Assembly (NCBI GenBank): GCA_020720965.1
Contig: DYNS01000002.1
Coordinates: 1 to 34,539 of the forward strand
Direction of reading: 5' to 3'
Length of the DNA: 34,539 bases
Origin: Anaerolinea sp.
GTDB lineage: Bacteria > Chloroflexota > Anaerolineae > Anaerolineales > Villigracilaceae
The notes under the pieces: model-generated
What the model was told of the DNA's origin: nothing
The model's database searches: none
What the model saw: the letters and a program-made list of their open reading frames with translations, nothing else
Made by a program: the position numbers and the translations under genes
In this document: positions 7,357 through 15,047 of the stretch, in pieces
How positions within the stretch are numbered: position 1 is the stretch's first letter
Layout: the number at the start of each line of letters is the position of its first letter

Positions 7357-7953
7357 TTACAGGGCTTCGCCCAGGGCGCTGAGGACGCTCATCAGGGTTG
7401 GGTAGTCGTCTCGCAGAAGGGTGATGACTTCTTGCACGGCTTTTTCCTTCCAGGCGGGGGGTTGAACCTCGCCCGCAAGCCGCAGATGGGCGGCGAGAAC
7501 TTCGCCAATGGGGGCATCGGCGGCGCGGAGGATGTGCCGGAAATAACCAAATCTGCCCGCGCCGGTGAACTGAATCAGTTCCTGGGCATCACACAGGGAA
7601 ATGGCATCCAGGCTGAGGGGAGGGCGGGGCGGCAAAAGGTGGAAGATGCGTCCCTGCGCCTGATACCCCACCGAAAGTACCGACATTTCCACCGGAACAA
7701 TCCGGCGCTCGCGGTTATCGCGCATCACCTCCGCCGAAACATTTTCGGCGGTGACGAGTTGGCGCACCAGCCCGTCATCGTCTATGTGGATGTCGGTGAT
7801 GAGTCCGTAGATGGTGTAATCCTGCCCCGGGTTGGGGCTGGCGCTGACGAGCGCCCCCAAAGAGGGGACATTGAATTGGGAGACAGAGCAACCGGCAACG
7901 AACCCGGTTGTTCCGGCGCGAAGCAGGCGACCGATTTCTAGCGAAGTGGGCAT
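7357..7953 (-). CDS. Stand-alone HAS-barrel-like protein between nurA and herA
   Basis: This 198-residue protein is not one I can name. Its first 60 residues echo the N-terminus of the adjacent HerA: GFVAGCSVSQF, then GALVSA, then YTIYGLITDIHI, against GYIIGGGLKESF...FYGLVTDLQL. This is the HAS-barrel (HerA-ATP synthase) pattern, without any ATPase domain or Walker motif. The rest is a mixed region with a proline-rich LLPPRPPLSLDAI segment and a helical C-terminus. No signal peptide or membrane segment is present. It lies 10 bases after nurA and 18 bases before herA, so translation is probably coupled. It could be an adaptor in the NurA-HerA complex or a decoy barrel that caps the hexamer; both are inference. 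Confidence 0.82.
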   Translation of the reverse strand: MPTSLEIGRLLRAGTTGFVAGCSVSQFNVPSLGALVSASPNPGQDYTIYGLITDIHIDDDGLVRQLVTAENVSAEVMRDNRERRIVPVEMSVLSVGYQAQGRIFHLLPPRPPLSLDAISLCDAQELIQFTGAGRFGYFRHILRAADAPIGEVLAAHLRLAGEVQPPAWKEKAVQEVITLLRDDYPTLMSVLSALGEAL

Positions 7954-7963
7954 GGGGTTTGTC

Positions 7964-9157
7964 CTAATAACTGCGTTTGCCGGGCAGGTCTTTGGCAGAT
8001 TGCTTGAAGGATGTTTCGTCCATCTCTGCCCCGGCGCGGGTCATCTCTAACTGAAGCATTTTCTCTACCTGATATTTTTCCTCGTGGGTGACGACCGCCG
8101 TTTCGTGGGCGCGGTGCAGGAGATAAGGATAGGGCTTGGAGCCCATCATGCGGGCTTGTTCCACCAAAACGGCGTGCAGGGCGTTAATTTTTTGGGGGTC
8201 ATCCGCCACCCATTGAGGAATTTCCACCCGCGCCAGCCAGGGGTGTTGAGCGCTGCCGACATTGAGATAAAAGAAATGCAGAGCAAGGTCGCCGCTGTAT
8301 TCTTTTTTGGTTTTGGATTGCAAGGCAAATACGGCAGAACGCTGACCGCCTTCCAGCAAGGGGTTATGTTTTTCGCCAAAGAGCCAGCGGTCGGTTACGC
8401 CGCGAAAGGGATGCTCGTTGCGCGGGGCTTTTTGTTTTTGGGGGTCGGCGCTCAGTTGCAAAAGTTCCAGCAGGCGCACAACCAGGTCGGCGGAGGGCTT
8501 GTCCACGTACCCGGCGGTGGTGACTCCGTTGCTTTGCAGGCGGGAGAGGACGGTTTTGTAGGTTTGCAGGCTTTTGCCAAAGGAGGCGTCTTGCGCGTCT
8601 TTTGCGCCCCAGAGTTCGATGGGACCATCCGTAAAGGTGATGACGGGGGCAGGGTACTGGCTGGAGAGTTCGTCCAGCTTGCGGCGCTCGTCCAGGTCGC
8701 GGCGCAGGGCGAGGAGTCCTTCGGTGAGTGGGTTGCCTTCCGGGGTGAAGAGTTCGTCTTCGTAGAGCAGTTGGCTATCTGTTACGATTTTGGGGGCGCT
8801 GCCGGAACCAACTTGCAGGATGATTGCCCCGACATTGACCAGCCCATATTGCACCGCGCCGTGCCTATCCGGGTAGATTTGAGAGCCATCGGCGGCGATG
8901 ATGGTTGCGTTTAACGGCGAAACAGGCGCAGGGTGGTGGGCATCCAGGGCTTCGTGGCGGGGGAGAGCGCAGCGGGTGGAGGGGTCTGCTTCGGTGGCGG
9001 CTTCTACAGCGGCGCGAAGAGTATCCAATTCCCCGGCGTAGGTGCGGAAGAGGGCGCGGGCTTGGCGGCGGCGTTCTTCCAGGCGGGCGTTGCGCTGCCG
9101 AAAGGTTGCGCCGATTTCTTGTATTTTGGTGTAGATTTGTTGGAAGTCCAGGCTCAT
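7964..9157 (-). CDS. nurA: NurA-domain nuclease
   Basis: The 397-residue protein shows the NurA fold signatures. These are IIAADGSQIYPDRHG (residues 86-100) with the metal-binding aspartate D90, a second block ITFTDGPIELWG (173-184) with D177 and E181, and a C-terminal KPYPYLLHRAHETA (341-354) matching the conserved Tyr/His tail of the active site. NurA family enzymes are Mn-dependent 5'-3' exonucleases and single-strand endonucleases that work with HerA. The N-terminal 50 residues are predicted helical and charged, as in other NurA proteins that contact HerA. It is the first gene of the trio. No good Shine-Dalgarno is visible before ATG 9157; a weak -10 (TAAAAT, 9182-9177) lies about 20 bases upstream. 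Confidence 0.9.
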   Translation of the reverse strand: MSLDFQQIYTKIQEIGATFRQRNARLEERRRQARALFRTYAGELDTLRAAVEAATEADPSTRCALPRHEALDAHHPAPVSPLNATIIAADGSQIYPDRHGAVQYGLVNVGAIILQVGSGSAPKIVTDSQLLYEDELFTPEGNPLTEGLLALRRDLDERRKLDELSSQYPAPVITFTDGPIELWGAKDAQDASFGKSLQTYKTVLSRLQSNGVTTAGYVDKPSADLVVRLLELLQLSADPQKQKAPRNEHPFRGVTDRWLFGEKHNPLLEGGQRSAVFALQSKTKKEYSGDLALHFFYLNVGSAQHPWLARVEIPQWVADDPQKINALHAVLVEQARMMGSKPYPYLLHRAHETAVVTHEEKYQVEKMLQLEMTRAGAEMDETSFKQSAKDLPGKRSY

Positions 9158-9268
9158 AGTTTAGAACATTTGTTAGATTTTAACCGATTTCGCTTGTTTG
9201 GGGAACTTTTGGAGGCGATGGGGCGTTTAGGGAGAGAACAGTTTATTTCACAAAAGGAGAAAAAAACA

Positions 9269-9964
9269 ATGCGTAACAAATTTCTATTCGTTCTTATTTT
9301 GGCGGCTGCCCTGGCTTTAAGCGCCTGCGGAGCCGCTCCCCAGGCGGCGCGGACGGTGAGCGTGAGCGGGGTTGGCGAGGTGGCTTTGCAACCGGATATT
9401 GCTCACATTTACATTGGCGTGCATACCGAGAATAGCAGCGCAACCCAGGCCGTTGCCGAGAATAATGCCAGCGCCCAGGCGTTGATTGCGGCGCTGACGG
9501 CGGCGGGGGTTGCGCCGGAGGATATCCGCACCAGCAATTTCTCTATCTGGATGAATACCCCCTATGGCACGGACGGGTTGCCCGCTTCGCCAGTGTATGT
9601 GGTAGATAACCTTGTGTACGTCACAACCAGGGATATTGCCGGGCTTGGCAGCCTGTTGGATGCTGCCGTGCAGGCGGGCGCGACCAACATCAACAGTATT
9701 GAGTTTGATGTGGCGGATAAGACAGCGGCGCTTGCCCAGGCGCGGAGTGCAGCGGTGCAGGCTGCCGCCCAGCAGGCGCAGGAATTGGCAAAAGCCGCCG
9801 GAGTGACGCTTGGGCAGGTTCAATCCATTGAATACTTTGATGCAGAGCCTTACCCCATGTATGCCAACCGGGCAATGGGCGGGGGCGCGGCTGCAGAAGT
9901 ACCCATCAACCCCGGCACGATGCAGGTTTCCGCTACGGTGACTCTCTCTTACGAAATTAAGTAG
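9269..9964 (+). CDS. SIMPL domain (DUF541) lipoprotein
   Basis: The 231-residue product starts at ATG 9269 behind AAAGGAG (9253-9259). It has a lipoprotein signal peptide with lipobox LSAC (cleavage before Cys about residue 20). The rest is a SIMPL/DUF541 domain: VSVSGVGEVALQPDIAHI, then ALTAAGVAPEDIRTSNFSI, then VYVVDNLVYVTTRDIAGLGSLLDAAVQAGATNI, and the C-terminal MQVSATVTLSYEI. Members include the Brucella BP26 periplasmic protein and E. coli YggE, linked to oxidative-stress tolerance, but the biochemical role is unknown. An upstream in-frame extension to 8933 only shadows nurA and is rejected. It is followed by its own strong terminator. Confidence 0.92.
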   Translation: MRNKFLFVLILAAALALSACGAAPQAARTVSVSGVGEVALQPDIAHIYIGVHTENSSATQAVAENNASAQALIAALTAAGVAPEDIRTSNFSIWMNTPYGTDGLPASPVYVVDNLVYVTTRDIAGLGSLLDAAVQAGATNINSIEFDVADKTAALAQARSAAVQAAAQQAQELAKAAGVTLGQVQSIEYFDAEPYPMYANRAMGGGAAAEVPINPGTMQVSATVTLSYEIK

Positions 9965-9982
9965 CGCAACAAGCTCCAACCC

Positions 9983-10025
9983 AACCCGCCCCCAGGGAGG
10001 ATTTTCTCCCCAGGGGCGGGTTTTT
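9983..10025 (+). terminator. Intrinsic terminator after the SIMPL gene
   Basis: AACCCGCCCC (9983-9992) pairs with GGGGCGGGTT (10013-10022), with an inner AGGGAG/CTCCC extension, followed by a T-run at 10021-10025. It stands between two convergent genes. Confidence 0.85.
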
Positions 10026-10042
10026 GATGGTTTGGATGTAAT

Positions 10043-12022
10043 TTATTTGATGCGTTCTGCCACAATCTCCGCCACGTCTTTGACGGGTAAGCCGTTTTCT
10101 TCGGCTTTGCTGGCATCTGTCAGCATGGTGAGGCAGAAGGGGCAGCCGACTGCCAGGGTTTCAGCGCCGCTGGCTTTGGCTTCGGCGTAACGGGTCTGGT
10201 TCACGCGGGCTGTGCCGGGCTCTTCTTCCTTCCACATTTGGGCGCCGCCTGCGCCGCAGCAGAAGGATTGGGCTTCGTGATGGGGCATTTCCGTCAGGTT
10301 GGCTCCGGCGGATTGGAGGGCAAGGCGAGGGGCTTCGTACACGCTGTTGTGCCGCCCCAGGTAGCAGGGGTCGTGGAAGGTGAGGGAGGCGGGTTCGGCG
10401 TCCAATTGCAGTTTTCCGCTGCCGACCAGTTCGTTAATCAGTTGGGTGTGATGAATCACTTCGTAGTTTCCGCCAAACGCGGGGTATTCGTTTTTGATGG
10501 TGTGGAGGCAGTGCGGGCAGGTTGTAACAATGCGCTTGGGGGCGACCTCGTTGAGCAGTTCTACATTGGCGGTTGCCAAACCAAAGAAGATGTCTTCGCG
10601 CCCGGCGCGGCGGGCAGAGTCGCCGGTGCATTGTTCGCTGCGCCCCAAAACGGCAAAGTTTACCCCGGCGGCATTGAGAATTTTGGCAAAAGCCTGGGCG
10701 GTTTTTTGGGCGCGGGCATCGGTTGAGGGGGCGCATCCCACCCACCAGAGCAGGTCTGGTTCCGGGTTTTTCTCAATGGTCGGCACGTTTAGACCAGAAG
10801 CCCATTTGAGACGGTCGGCGGGGTTGACGTTCCAGGGGTTGGCGTTGCGTTCCATGCCCTTGAAGGCGGTTTCCAACTGCTTGGGGAAGGCGCTTTCCAT
10901 CATCGCCAGGTTGCGGCGGATGGAGAGAATATCCCGCATGGGTTCGTTGCCAACGGGGCAGACATCTACACAGGCGCCGCAGGAGGTGCAAGCCCAAACC
11001 GCTTCTTCGGGGATGAGTTCCAGCAGGGGTTTGTCGGTTCCGCCCCCGGCGTTGAAGTTGTAGCGTTTGTTAATTTCCAGCGCCGCCGGGCTGAGAATTT
11101 TGCCGGTATTGTAGGCGGGGCAGACTTCCTGACAGCGGAAGCACATGATGCAGGCGTAAGAATCGATGATTTGCTCGTAGCCCAGGTCGCTGACCTTTGC
11201 CGCGCCAAATTGCTCTATGCTTTCGTCTTCCAGGTTCACATAGTCCAGTGCGCCCATGGAGGGACGCTCTGGTTTGAGGGCAAAGTTGATGGGAGCAAAG
11301 AAGAGATGCAGGTGTTTGGAGTAGGGGAAGTATGGCAGAAAGGCGACAACCGCGCCAACCGAGAGCCAGAACATGAGGTGCTCGCCCGCTTCCAATAGTC
11401 CGGGGTTCATCCCCAGCCACAGGGTGGAAACGGCTGAGATGAACGGCTGCCATGAATCGGTGTGGGCGTGCGCCGCCAGGTGGAAGGATTCTCCCAGTAA
11501 ACGGGCAGAGTTGTGCAGGAGGATGAATCCGGCTACGATGGCGGAATCACGGCTGATGCCGAGGCGGGCTTTGGGGTCCAACAGGGTGGTGTCTCTGGTA
11601 GAGAGGGTGGCGGGGCGAAAGAGGAAGCGGCGGATTGCCATTGCCGCCATGCCGACCAGGATGAGGACGTTGACCACGTCTGCCAGAAGGCGGTAGAGTT
11701 CGCCAAAGAGACCGGTGTTGTCTAACATGCGCCAGTCGGTGTAGGCGTAGATTAAGTCGGAAAGGTTGATGAGCAGGAATGCCAGAAAACCCCAGCCAAT
11801 CATCCCATGCAGGAGGCTGGGGATGAGGCGAAAGCGGAAAACGGGCTGAAAAGTGATGAATTTGAAAAGAGCGCCCCCCGCTTTTTTAAGGACGACCTGC
11901 CAGTTGGGCTTGCCCTGCCCGCTACCAATGTTGTGGATGATGCGCTTTACACCTCCCCAGGTGTAATAGAGCGAGACAAGGACGGCGAGGGCAAAAAGAA
12001 TTTTCTCTACCAGTGTGAGCAT
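10043..12022 (-). CDS. Membrane-anchored Fe-S oxidoreductase with CCG domains (HdrD/GlpC-like; possible ETF:quinone oxidoreductase type)
   Basis: The 659-residue protein fuses a NarI-like membrane domain with cytosolic iron-sulfur domains. About five to six hydrophobic segments lie in residues 1-245 with several His residues that could bind b-haem. Two 4Fe-4S motifs follow: CIMCFRCQEVC (291-301) and CTSCGACVDVC (345-355). Two cysteine-rich CCG modules occupy the C-terminus, with TTCPHC (501-505), HDPCYLG (550-556), SFCCGAGG (587-593) and VGCPFC (625-630). This architecture is typical of heterodisulfide-reductase-like quinone oxidoreductases that pass electrons from electron transfer flavoprotein or other donors to menaquinone. 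No etfAB genes are visible nearby, so the donor is uncertain. A LysR gene lies 60 bases upstream in the same direction. Confidence 0.88.
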   Translation of the reverse strand: MLTLVEKILFALAVLVSLYYTWGGVKRIIHNIGSGQGKPNWQVVLKKAGGALFKFITFQPVFRFRLIPSLLHGMIGWGFLAFLLINLSDLIYAYTDWRMLDNTGLFGELYRLLADVVNVLILVGMAAMAIRRFLFRPATLSTRDTTLLDPKARLGISRDSAIVAGFILLHNSARLLGESFHLAAHAHTDSWQPFISAVSTLWLGMNPGLLEAGEHLMFWLSVGAVVAFLPYFPYSKHLHLFFAPINFALKPERPSMGALDYVNLEDESIEQFGAAKVSDLGYEQIIDSYACIMCFRCQEVCPAYNTGKILSPAALEINKRYNFNAGGGTDKPLLELIPEEAVWACTSCGACVDVCPVGNEPMRDILSIRRNLAMMESAFPKQLETAFKGMERNANPWNVNPADRLKWASGLNVPTIEKNPEPDLLWWVGCAPSTDARAQKTAQAFAKILNAAGVNFAVLGRSEQCTGDSARRAGREDIFFGLATANVELLNEVAPKRIVTTCPHCLHTIKNEYPAFGGNYEVIHHTQLINELVGSGKLQLDAEPASLTFHDPCYLGRHNSVYEAPRLALQSAGANLTEMPHHEAQSFCCGAGGAQMWKEEEPGTARVNQTRYAEAKASGAETLAVGCPFCLTMLTDASKAEENGLPVKDVAEIVAERIK

Positions 12023-12047
12023 ATTTCTCCTCCGGATGTTGGGTTTA

Positions 12048-12067
12048 CAGCCGCTCCTGGGCGGCTG
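12048..12067. other. Small hairpin between lysR and the Fe-S oxidoreductase gene
   Basis: CAGCCGC (12048-12054) and GCGGCTG (12061-12067) form a 7-bp stem with loop TCCTGG. There is no T-tract, so a terminator function is doubtful. Confidence 0.35.
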
Positions 12068-12082
12068 AAGGTTCCAGGCTGA

Positions 12083-13036
12083 TTATTTTTGCGCGGGATG
12101 AGAAATACCAGTAAGGCTTTGGAGCATATCCAGGTTGAGTTTTTCGCGGTGTTGTTGCACAAAATCCCAAAATTTAGATTCGGCACGGGTGAAGGTTGCG
12201 CCGGTGTGGCGGCAAAGGTAAATGCGCTGGGTGTTTTCCAGCCCGTCTATATCCACTTTGCAGATACGCCCCAGTGCCAAGCCTCGTTCCGCCACCAATT
12301 CCGAGACGAAGGAGATGCCCATGCCGCGTTCCACTGCCAGGGCACTGGCTTCGGCGTTGCCGAGTTCCATCACTACATTGAGCATTTCCGGGGTGATATT
12401 GTGGTGTTTTAGGCCTTCAAAGAGAATTTCGGCGGTGGCGGAGCCGTCTTCGCGGCGGATGAAGGGCTGCTCCAGCAGGTCGGCGGGCATGGCTCGCCCA
12501 TATTTTGCCCAGGGGTGTTCAGCGGGGACGATGAGGATGACTTTGTCTTCAAAGAGCAGGCTGCATTCAATGTCGCGGTGTTCCACCCGTTTGCTGACGA
12601 CACCCAAGCCCAGGGTTTGGTCGAGGAGGTGTTCCAGCACGGTGGCGCGACTCATCACACTGACGCGGGTGTGGACGCGAGGGTATTCTTTGCGGTAGGC
12701 AGAAAGCAGATTGGGGATGAGATATTTGCCGGTAGTGGTGGAGCAGCCAATGACCAGTTCCCCGGCGACTTCGCCTTTGATGTTGATGAGCGAGTCTTCC
12801 AGCAGGCGGACAGAGGCAAGTACCTCCCGCGCAATGGGCAAAATTGCCTTGCCCGATTCGCTCAGCTGCACCGAGCGCCCGTGCCGGACGAATAATTCCA
12901 CCCCGTAGGCAACTTCCAGCGATTGAATGTTCTGGCTGACAGCGGATTGAGAGAGTCGCAGGCGCAAGGCAGCGCGGCTGAAGTTGAGTTCTTCGGCGGC
13001 GGCGACAAAAACCCTTAACTCGGAAAAGTTAATCAT
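12083..13036 (-). CDS. LysR-family transcriptional regulator
   Basis: The 317-residue protein has the LysR layout. The N-terminal winged helix-turn-helix (about residues 1-60) reads FSELRVFVAAAEELNFSRAALRLRLSQSAVSQNIQSLE in adjoining pieces, which is the family signature. A linker helix and an effector-binding domain follow, starting near residue 92 (ELVIGCSTTTGKYLIP). The TTTGKYLIP stretch resembles the CysB/CysL/CbbR-type group, but the ligand is unknown. It is transcribed in the same direction as the Fe-S oxidoreductase gene and may control it. A dyad TTCAG-N11-CTGAA overlaps its own -10 region, which suggests autorepression. Confidence 0.95.
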   Translation of the reverse strand: MINFSELRVFVAAAEELNFSRAALRLRLSQSAVSQNIQSLEVAYGVELFVRHGRSVQLSESGKAILPIAREVLASVRLLEDSLINIKGEVAGELVIGCSTTTGKYLIPNLLSAYRKEYPRVHTRVSVMSRATVLEHLLDQTLGLGVVSKRVEHRDIECSLLFEDKVILIVPAEHPWAKYGRAMPADLLEQPFIRREDGSATAEILFEGLKHHNITPEMLNVVMELGNAEASALAVERGMGISFVSELVAERGLALGRICKVDIDGLENTQRIYLCRHTGATFTRAESKFWDFVQQHREKLNLDMLQSLTGISHPAQK

Positions 13037-13057
13037 ATAAAGCCTCGTCCCTGTTGG

Positions 13058-13077
13058 GGCAGCCCAAACAGGCTGCC
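13058..13077 (-). other. Hairpin in the lysR leader
   Basis: GGCAGCC (13058-13064) and GGCTGCC (13071-13077) form a 7-bp stem in the predicted 5' untranslated region of the lysR mRNA. No T-tract follows. Function is unknown; it may only stabilise the leader. Confidence 0.35.
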
Positions 13078-13091
13078 ATCTTCCACAATGA

Positions 13092-13112
13092 TTCAGTATA
13101 AGCGAGGCTGAA
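13092..13112 (-). promoter_or_regulatory. Putative LysR-type operator overlapping the lysR -10 element
   Basis: TTCAG (13092-13096) and CTGAA (13108-13112) are a perfect dyad with 11 bases between, meeting the T-N11-A form of LysR-type boxes. A -10-like TATACT on the minus strand (13100-13095) lies inside it, so a bound regulator would block RNA polymerase. This is a sequence-pattern inference. Confidence 0.5.
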
Positions 13113-13167
13113 CGTCATTCATAAGTGACATTAATCATCATTATCGATGAAGATTTGCCGCGCTGGT

Positions 13168-14850
13168 TTAAGGATAGGGAACGGGGGTCGGTTGGGGAGA
13201 AGGGGCTTGGCTAATATCTTCCACGTAGCCTTTTGCTCCGGCGCAGGCAGGCGAGAGGGCATTGGCAACCATGTCCCAGTTGAGGGCGGGGTCGGAGCCG
13301 GGTTGGTAGGCGGCTTGCGCCGCCGAGGAAAGACAGCCAGAACCTGCGTTGTAATTGACAAGGGTCAATTTCCACAGGTCTTCGTAAGAGAGGGTTTTAC
13401 CCGGTGCTTTGCCGGTGATGTTTTGGACAATTTTGCCGGTTTGTTCGCAATTGGCGAGCAGGGTACGCCCAAAGACGGCAACGCTAAAATTGGCGCGGGA
13501 AATATCCAGCCCCAGGGGGCAGGTTTCGCAGGTGGCATCTACGCTGTTGACGAGGGCAGCCCGCAGGATGACGCGGTTTTCTTCTGGCTGATTGGCGTAG
13601 CCTTTCGCAGCACAGGATTCTTCCAAAAGCACCAGAGGGCAAAATTCCGCGTAAAAAGCCGGGTTCCAGAGCAGGAGGGTATCCGCCCCATCCTCGGTCA
13701 GTTGCCCCAATCCCACATCTTCGCCGTCCCTAAAAACGCCGGGCCAAAATTGACTCTCGCGGCTGAACAGGTTTTTTAGCAGTTGGGCAGGAACCTGAGT
13801 CTTTTGGGCAATATCCACAATGAGAGTGTCGAACTGGTCTTGCCAGGCATCCACCTGGGGGCGGGCAGCGCTCATGCCACAGGCAGAGGCGGCACCCGTT
13901 TCGGTCAGCCCACCATCCGGGCAGGCGCTGGCATCCACCACGCCCTGGGTGATGAGGTTGCCCGCCAGGTAAGCGTAGGGGATGTTGGATTGCAGGTTTT
14001 GATGGTCTTCGGGGGTTTGCAGCCAGGCGGGCAAGCCCTCGGTGGGAGGGAAAGCATCCCAGGTAATGGAACAGGATGCCAGGTTTTCACCCTGCCATTG
14101 AGAGCTGAGAACATCCACGTACCAGCGCGGCACGAGGCGCTCGCCCTCGCTTTCGCCGCCCTGCTGCAACACCCGCACCTCGGCGGTGAAGGCGGGACTG
14201 GTATCTCCGTAGGTGGAATTTGCCCAAAACTGCAAAGAGATACCTTCGGAATCGGTGGCTTGAAGGTTAAATTCGCAGGTTTCACCCTCGCAAAAGAAAG
14301 GGTCACTGCCCGCAAAGCCCTGAATGGATGTTATCGATTCGTTGGGAAGGGGGTCTTCGCCGCGCAAAAGCAGGGTGGGAGGGGTGGAACACCACCCGTC
14401 TGGGTCTGGGTTGCAGTTTTGCAGGCTGACCCACACCTGGGGCGGAGGCAATTTGACGACAATCTGCCGGGTGGAGGGTTGCTGGCTGACGTTTTGCAGG
14501 TAATAACCGGGGCAGGAGGATACTTCTGGGGCGGTGCAGGCGGAGGAGTAGGAAATCCATTCCACATACACATCATCAGAGCAGGCGGAATAGATTTCTT
14601 CGTTGGTGGGCAAGCCCTCGTGTTCCGAGAAAAAAGAACAGTAGACATCATTATCTGCCCAGGCGATGAGCCACCATTCGCGCAGGGTGATGTCTACTGT
14701 GACGGTTGTGTAGCGGTCGGGTCCGTTGGGGGTAGGGGAGGGGGTTGAGGTGGCGGCGTGAACCTTTCCGGCGCCTACCATGTGGAGGATTGCCAGGAAA
14801 AAGCCGAGGGCTGCCGCCCCTGTCCATATCCACCAGAATTTTTTTGCCAT
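13168..14850 (-). CDS. Secreted cysteine-rich protein with lytic-transglycosylase-like C-terminal domain
   Basis: The 560-residue product has an N-terminal membrane/signal segment (residues 5-28) followed by a Ser/Thr/Pro linker. Residues 45-310 form a cysteine-rich region I do not recognise. The C-terminal third resembles the SLT lysozyme-like fold: AQLLKNLFSRESQF (355-368) with candidate catalytic glutamate E365, then DVGLGQLTEDG (378-388), matching the usual 'G-x-x-Q-x' block, and LVNYNAGSGCL (497-507), matching the conserved 'Y-N-A-G' block. Unusually, it carries more than 20 cysteines, implying disulfides outside the cell. It ends in a proline-rich tail. ATG 14850 has AGCGAGGAG just upstream. 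It lies 36 bases after ccmD, with a -10-like TATACT at 14874-14869 that could give it its own promoter. Confidence 0.8.
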   Translation of the reverse strand: MAKKFWWIWTGAAALGFFLAILHMVGAGKVHAATSTPSPTPNGPDRYTTVTVDITLREWWLIAWADNDVYCSFFSEHEGLPTNEEIYSACSDDVYVEWISYSSACTAPEVSSCPGYYLQNVSQQPSTRQIVVKLPPPQVWVSLQNCNPDPDGWCSTPPTLLLRGEDPLPNESITSIQGFAGSDPFFCEGETCEFNLQATDSEGISLQFWANSTYGDTSPAFTAEVRVLQQGGESEGERLVPRWYVDVLSSQWQGENLASCSITWDAFPPTEGLPAWLQTPEDHQNLQSNIPYAYLAGNLITQGVVDASACPDGGLTETGAASACGMSAARPQVDAWQDQFDTLIVDIAQKTQVPAQLLKNLFSRESQFWPGVFRDGEDVGLGQLTEDGADTLLLWNPAFYAEFCPLVLLEESCAAKGYANQPEENRVILRAALVNSVDATCETCPLGLDISRANFSVAVFGRTLLANCEQTGKIVQNITGKAPGKTLSYEDLWKLTLVNYNAGSGCLSSAAQAAYQPGSDPALNWDMVANALSPACAGAKGYVEDISQAPSPQPTPVPYP

Positions 14851-14886
14851 GCTCTCCTCGCTAAAGCAAGTATAGCAGAAGTTTTT

Positions 14887-15039
14887 TTACCCGCCAGTCT
14901 CTAATTCTTCCAGGGCTTGCTCTTCCTTCTGGAGATTTTTCCAGCGTAGGGCGAGGCTGAGGAGGTACAACGCCATGACGAGGCTAAAGACGACATAGCC
15001 GCCGATGAGGTAGTCGAGGGTATTGGGGGTGGTTTCCAT
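14887..15039 (-). CDS. ccmD: CcmD-like small membrane protein
   Basis: A 50-residue protein with one central membrane segment (LIGGYVVFSLVMALYLLSLA) and a charged C-terminal tail (RWKNLQKEEQALEELETGG). Size, topology and position right after ccmC match CcmD, which links CcmE release to the CcmABC haem exporter. CcmD proteins have little sequence conservation, so the call rests mainly on context. ATG 15039 is chosen because AGGAAAA precedes it closely; an upstream extension to 15117 would overlap ccmC and is rejected. The gap to the ccmC stop is 8 bases. Confidence 0.8.
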   Translation of the reverse strand: METTPNTLDYLIGGYVVFSLVMALYLLSLALRWKNLQKEEQALEELETGG

Positions 15040-15047
15040 GAGTTTTC

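Noticed and set aside
8933..9268. N-terminal extension of the SIMPL protein
   Set aside because: It overlaps nurA on the other strand and would bury the lipoprotein signal peptide and its ribosome binding site.
13783..14748. Plus-strand open frame of 321 codons
   Set aside because: Antisense to the transglycosylase-like gene; glycine-rich shadow.
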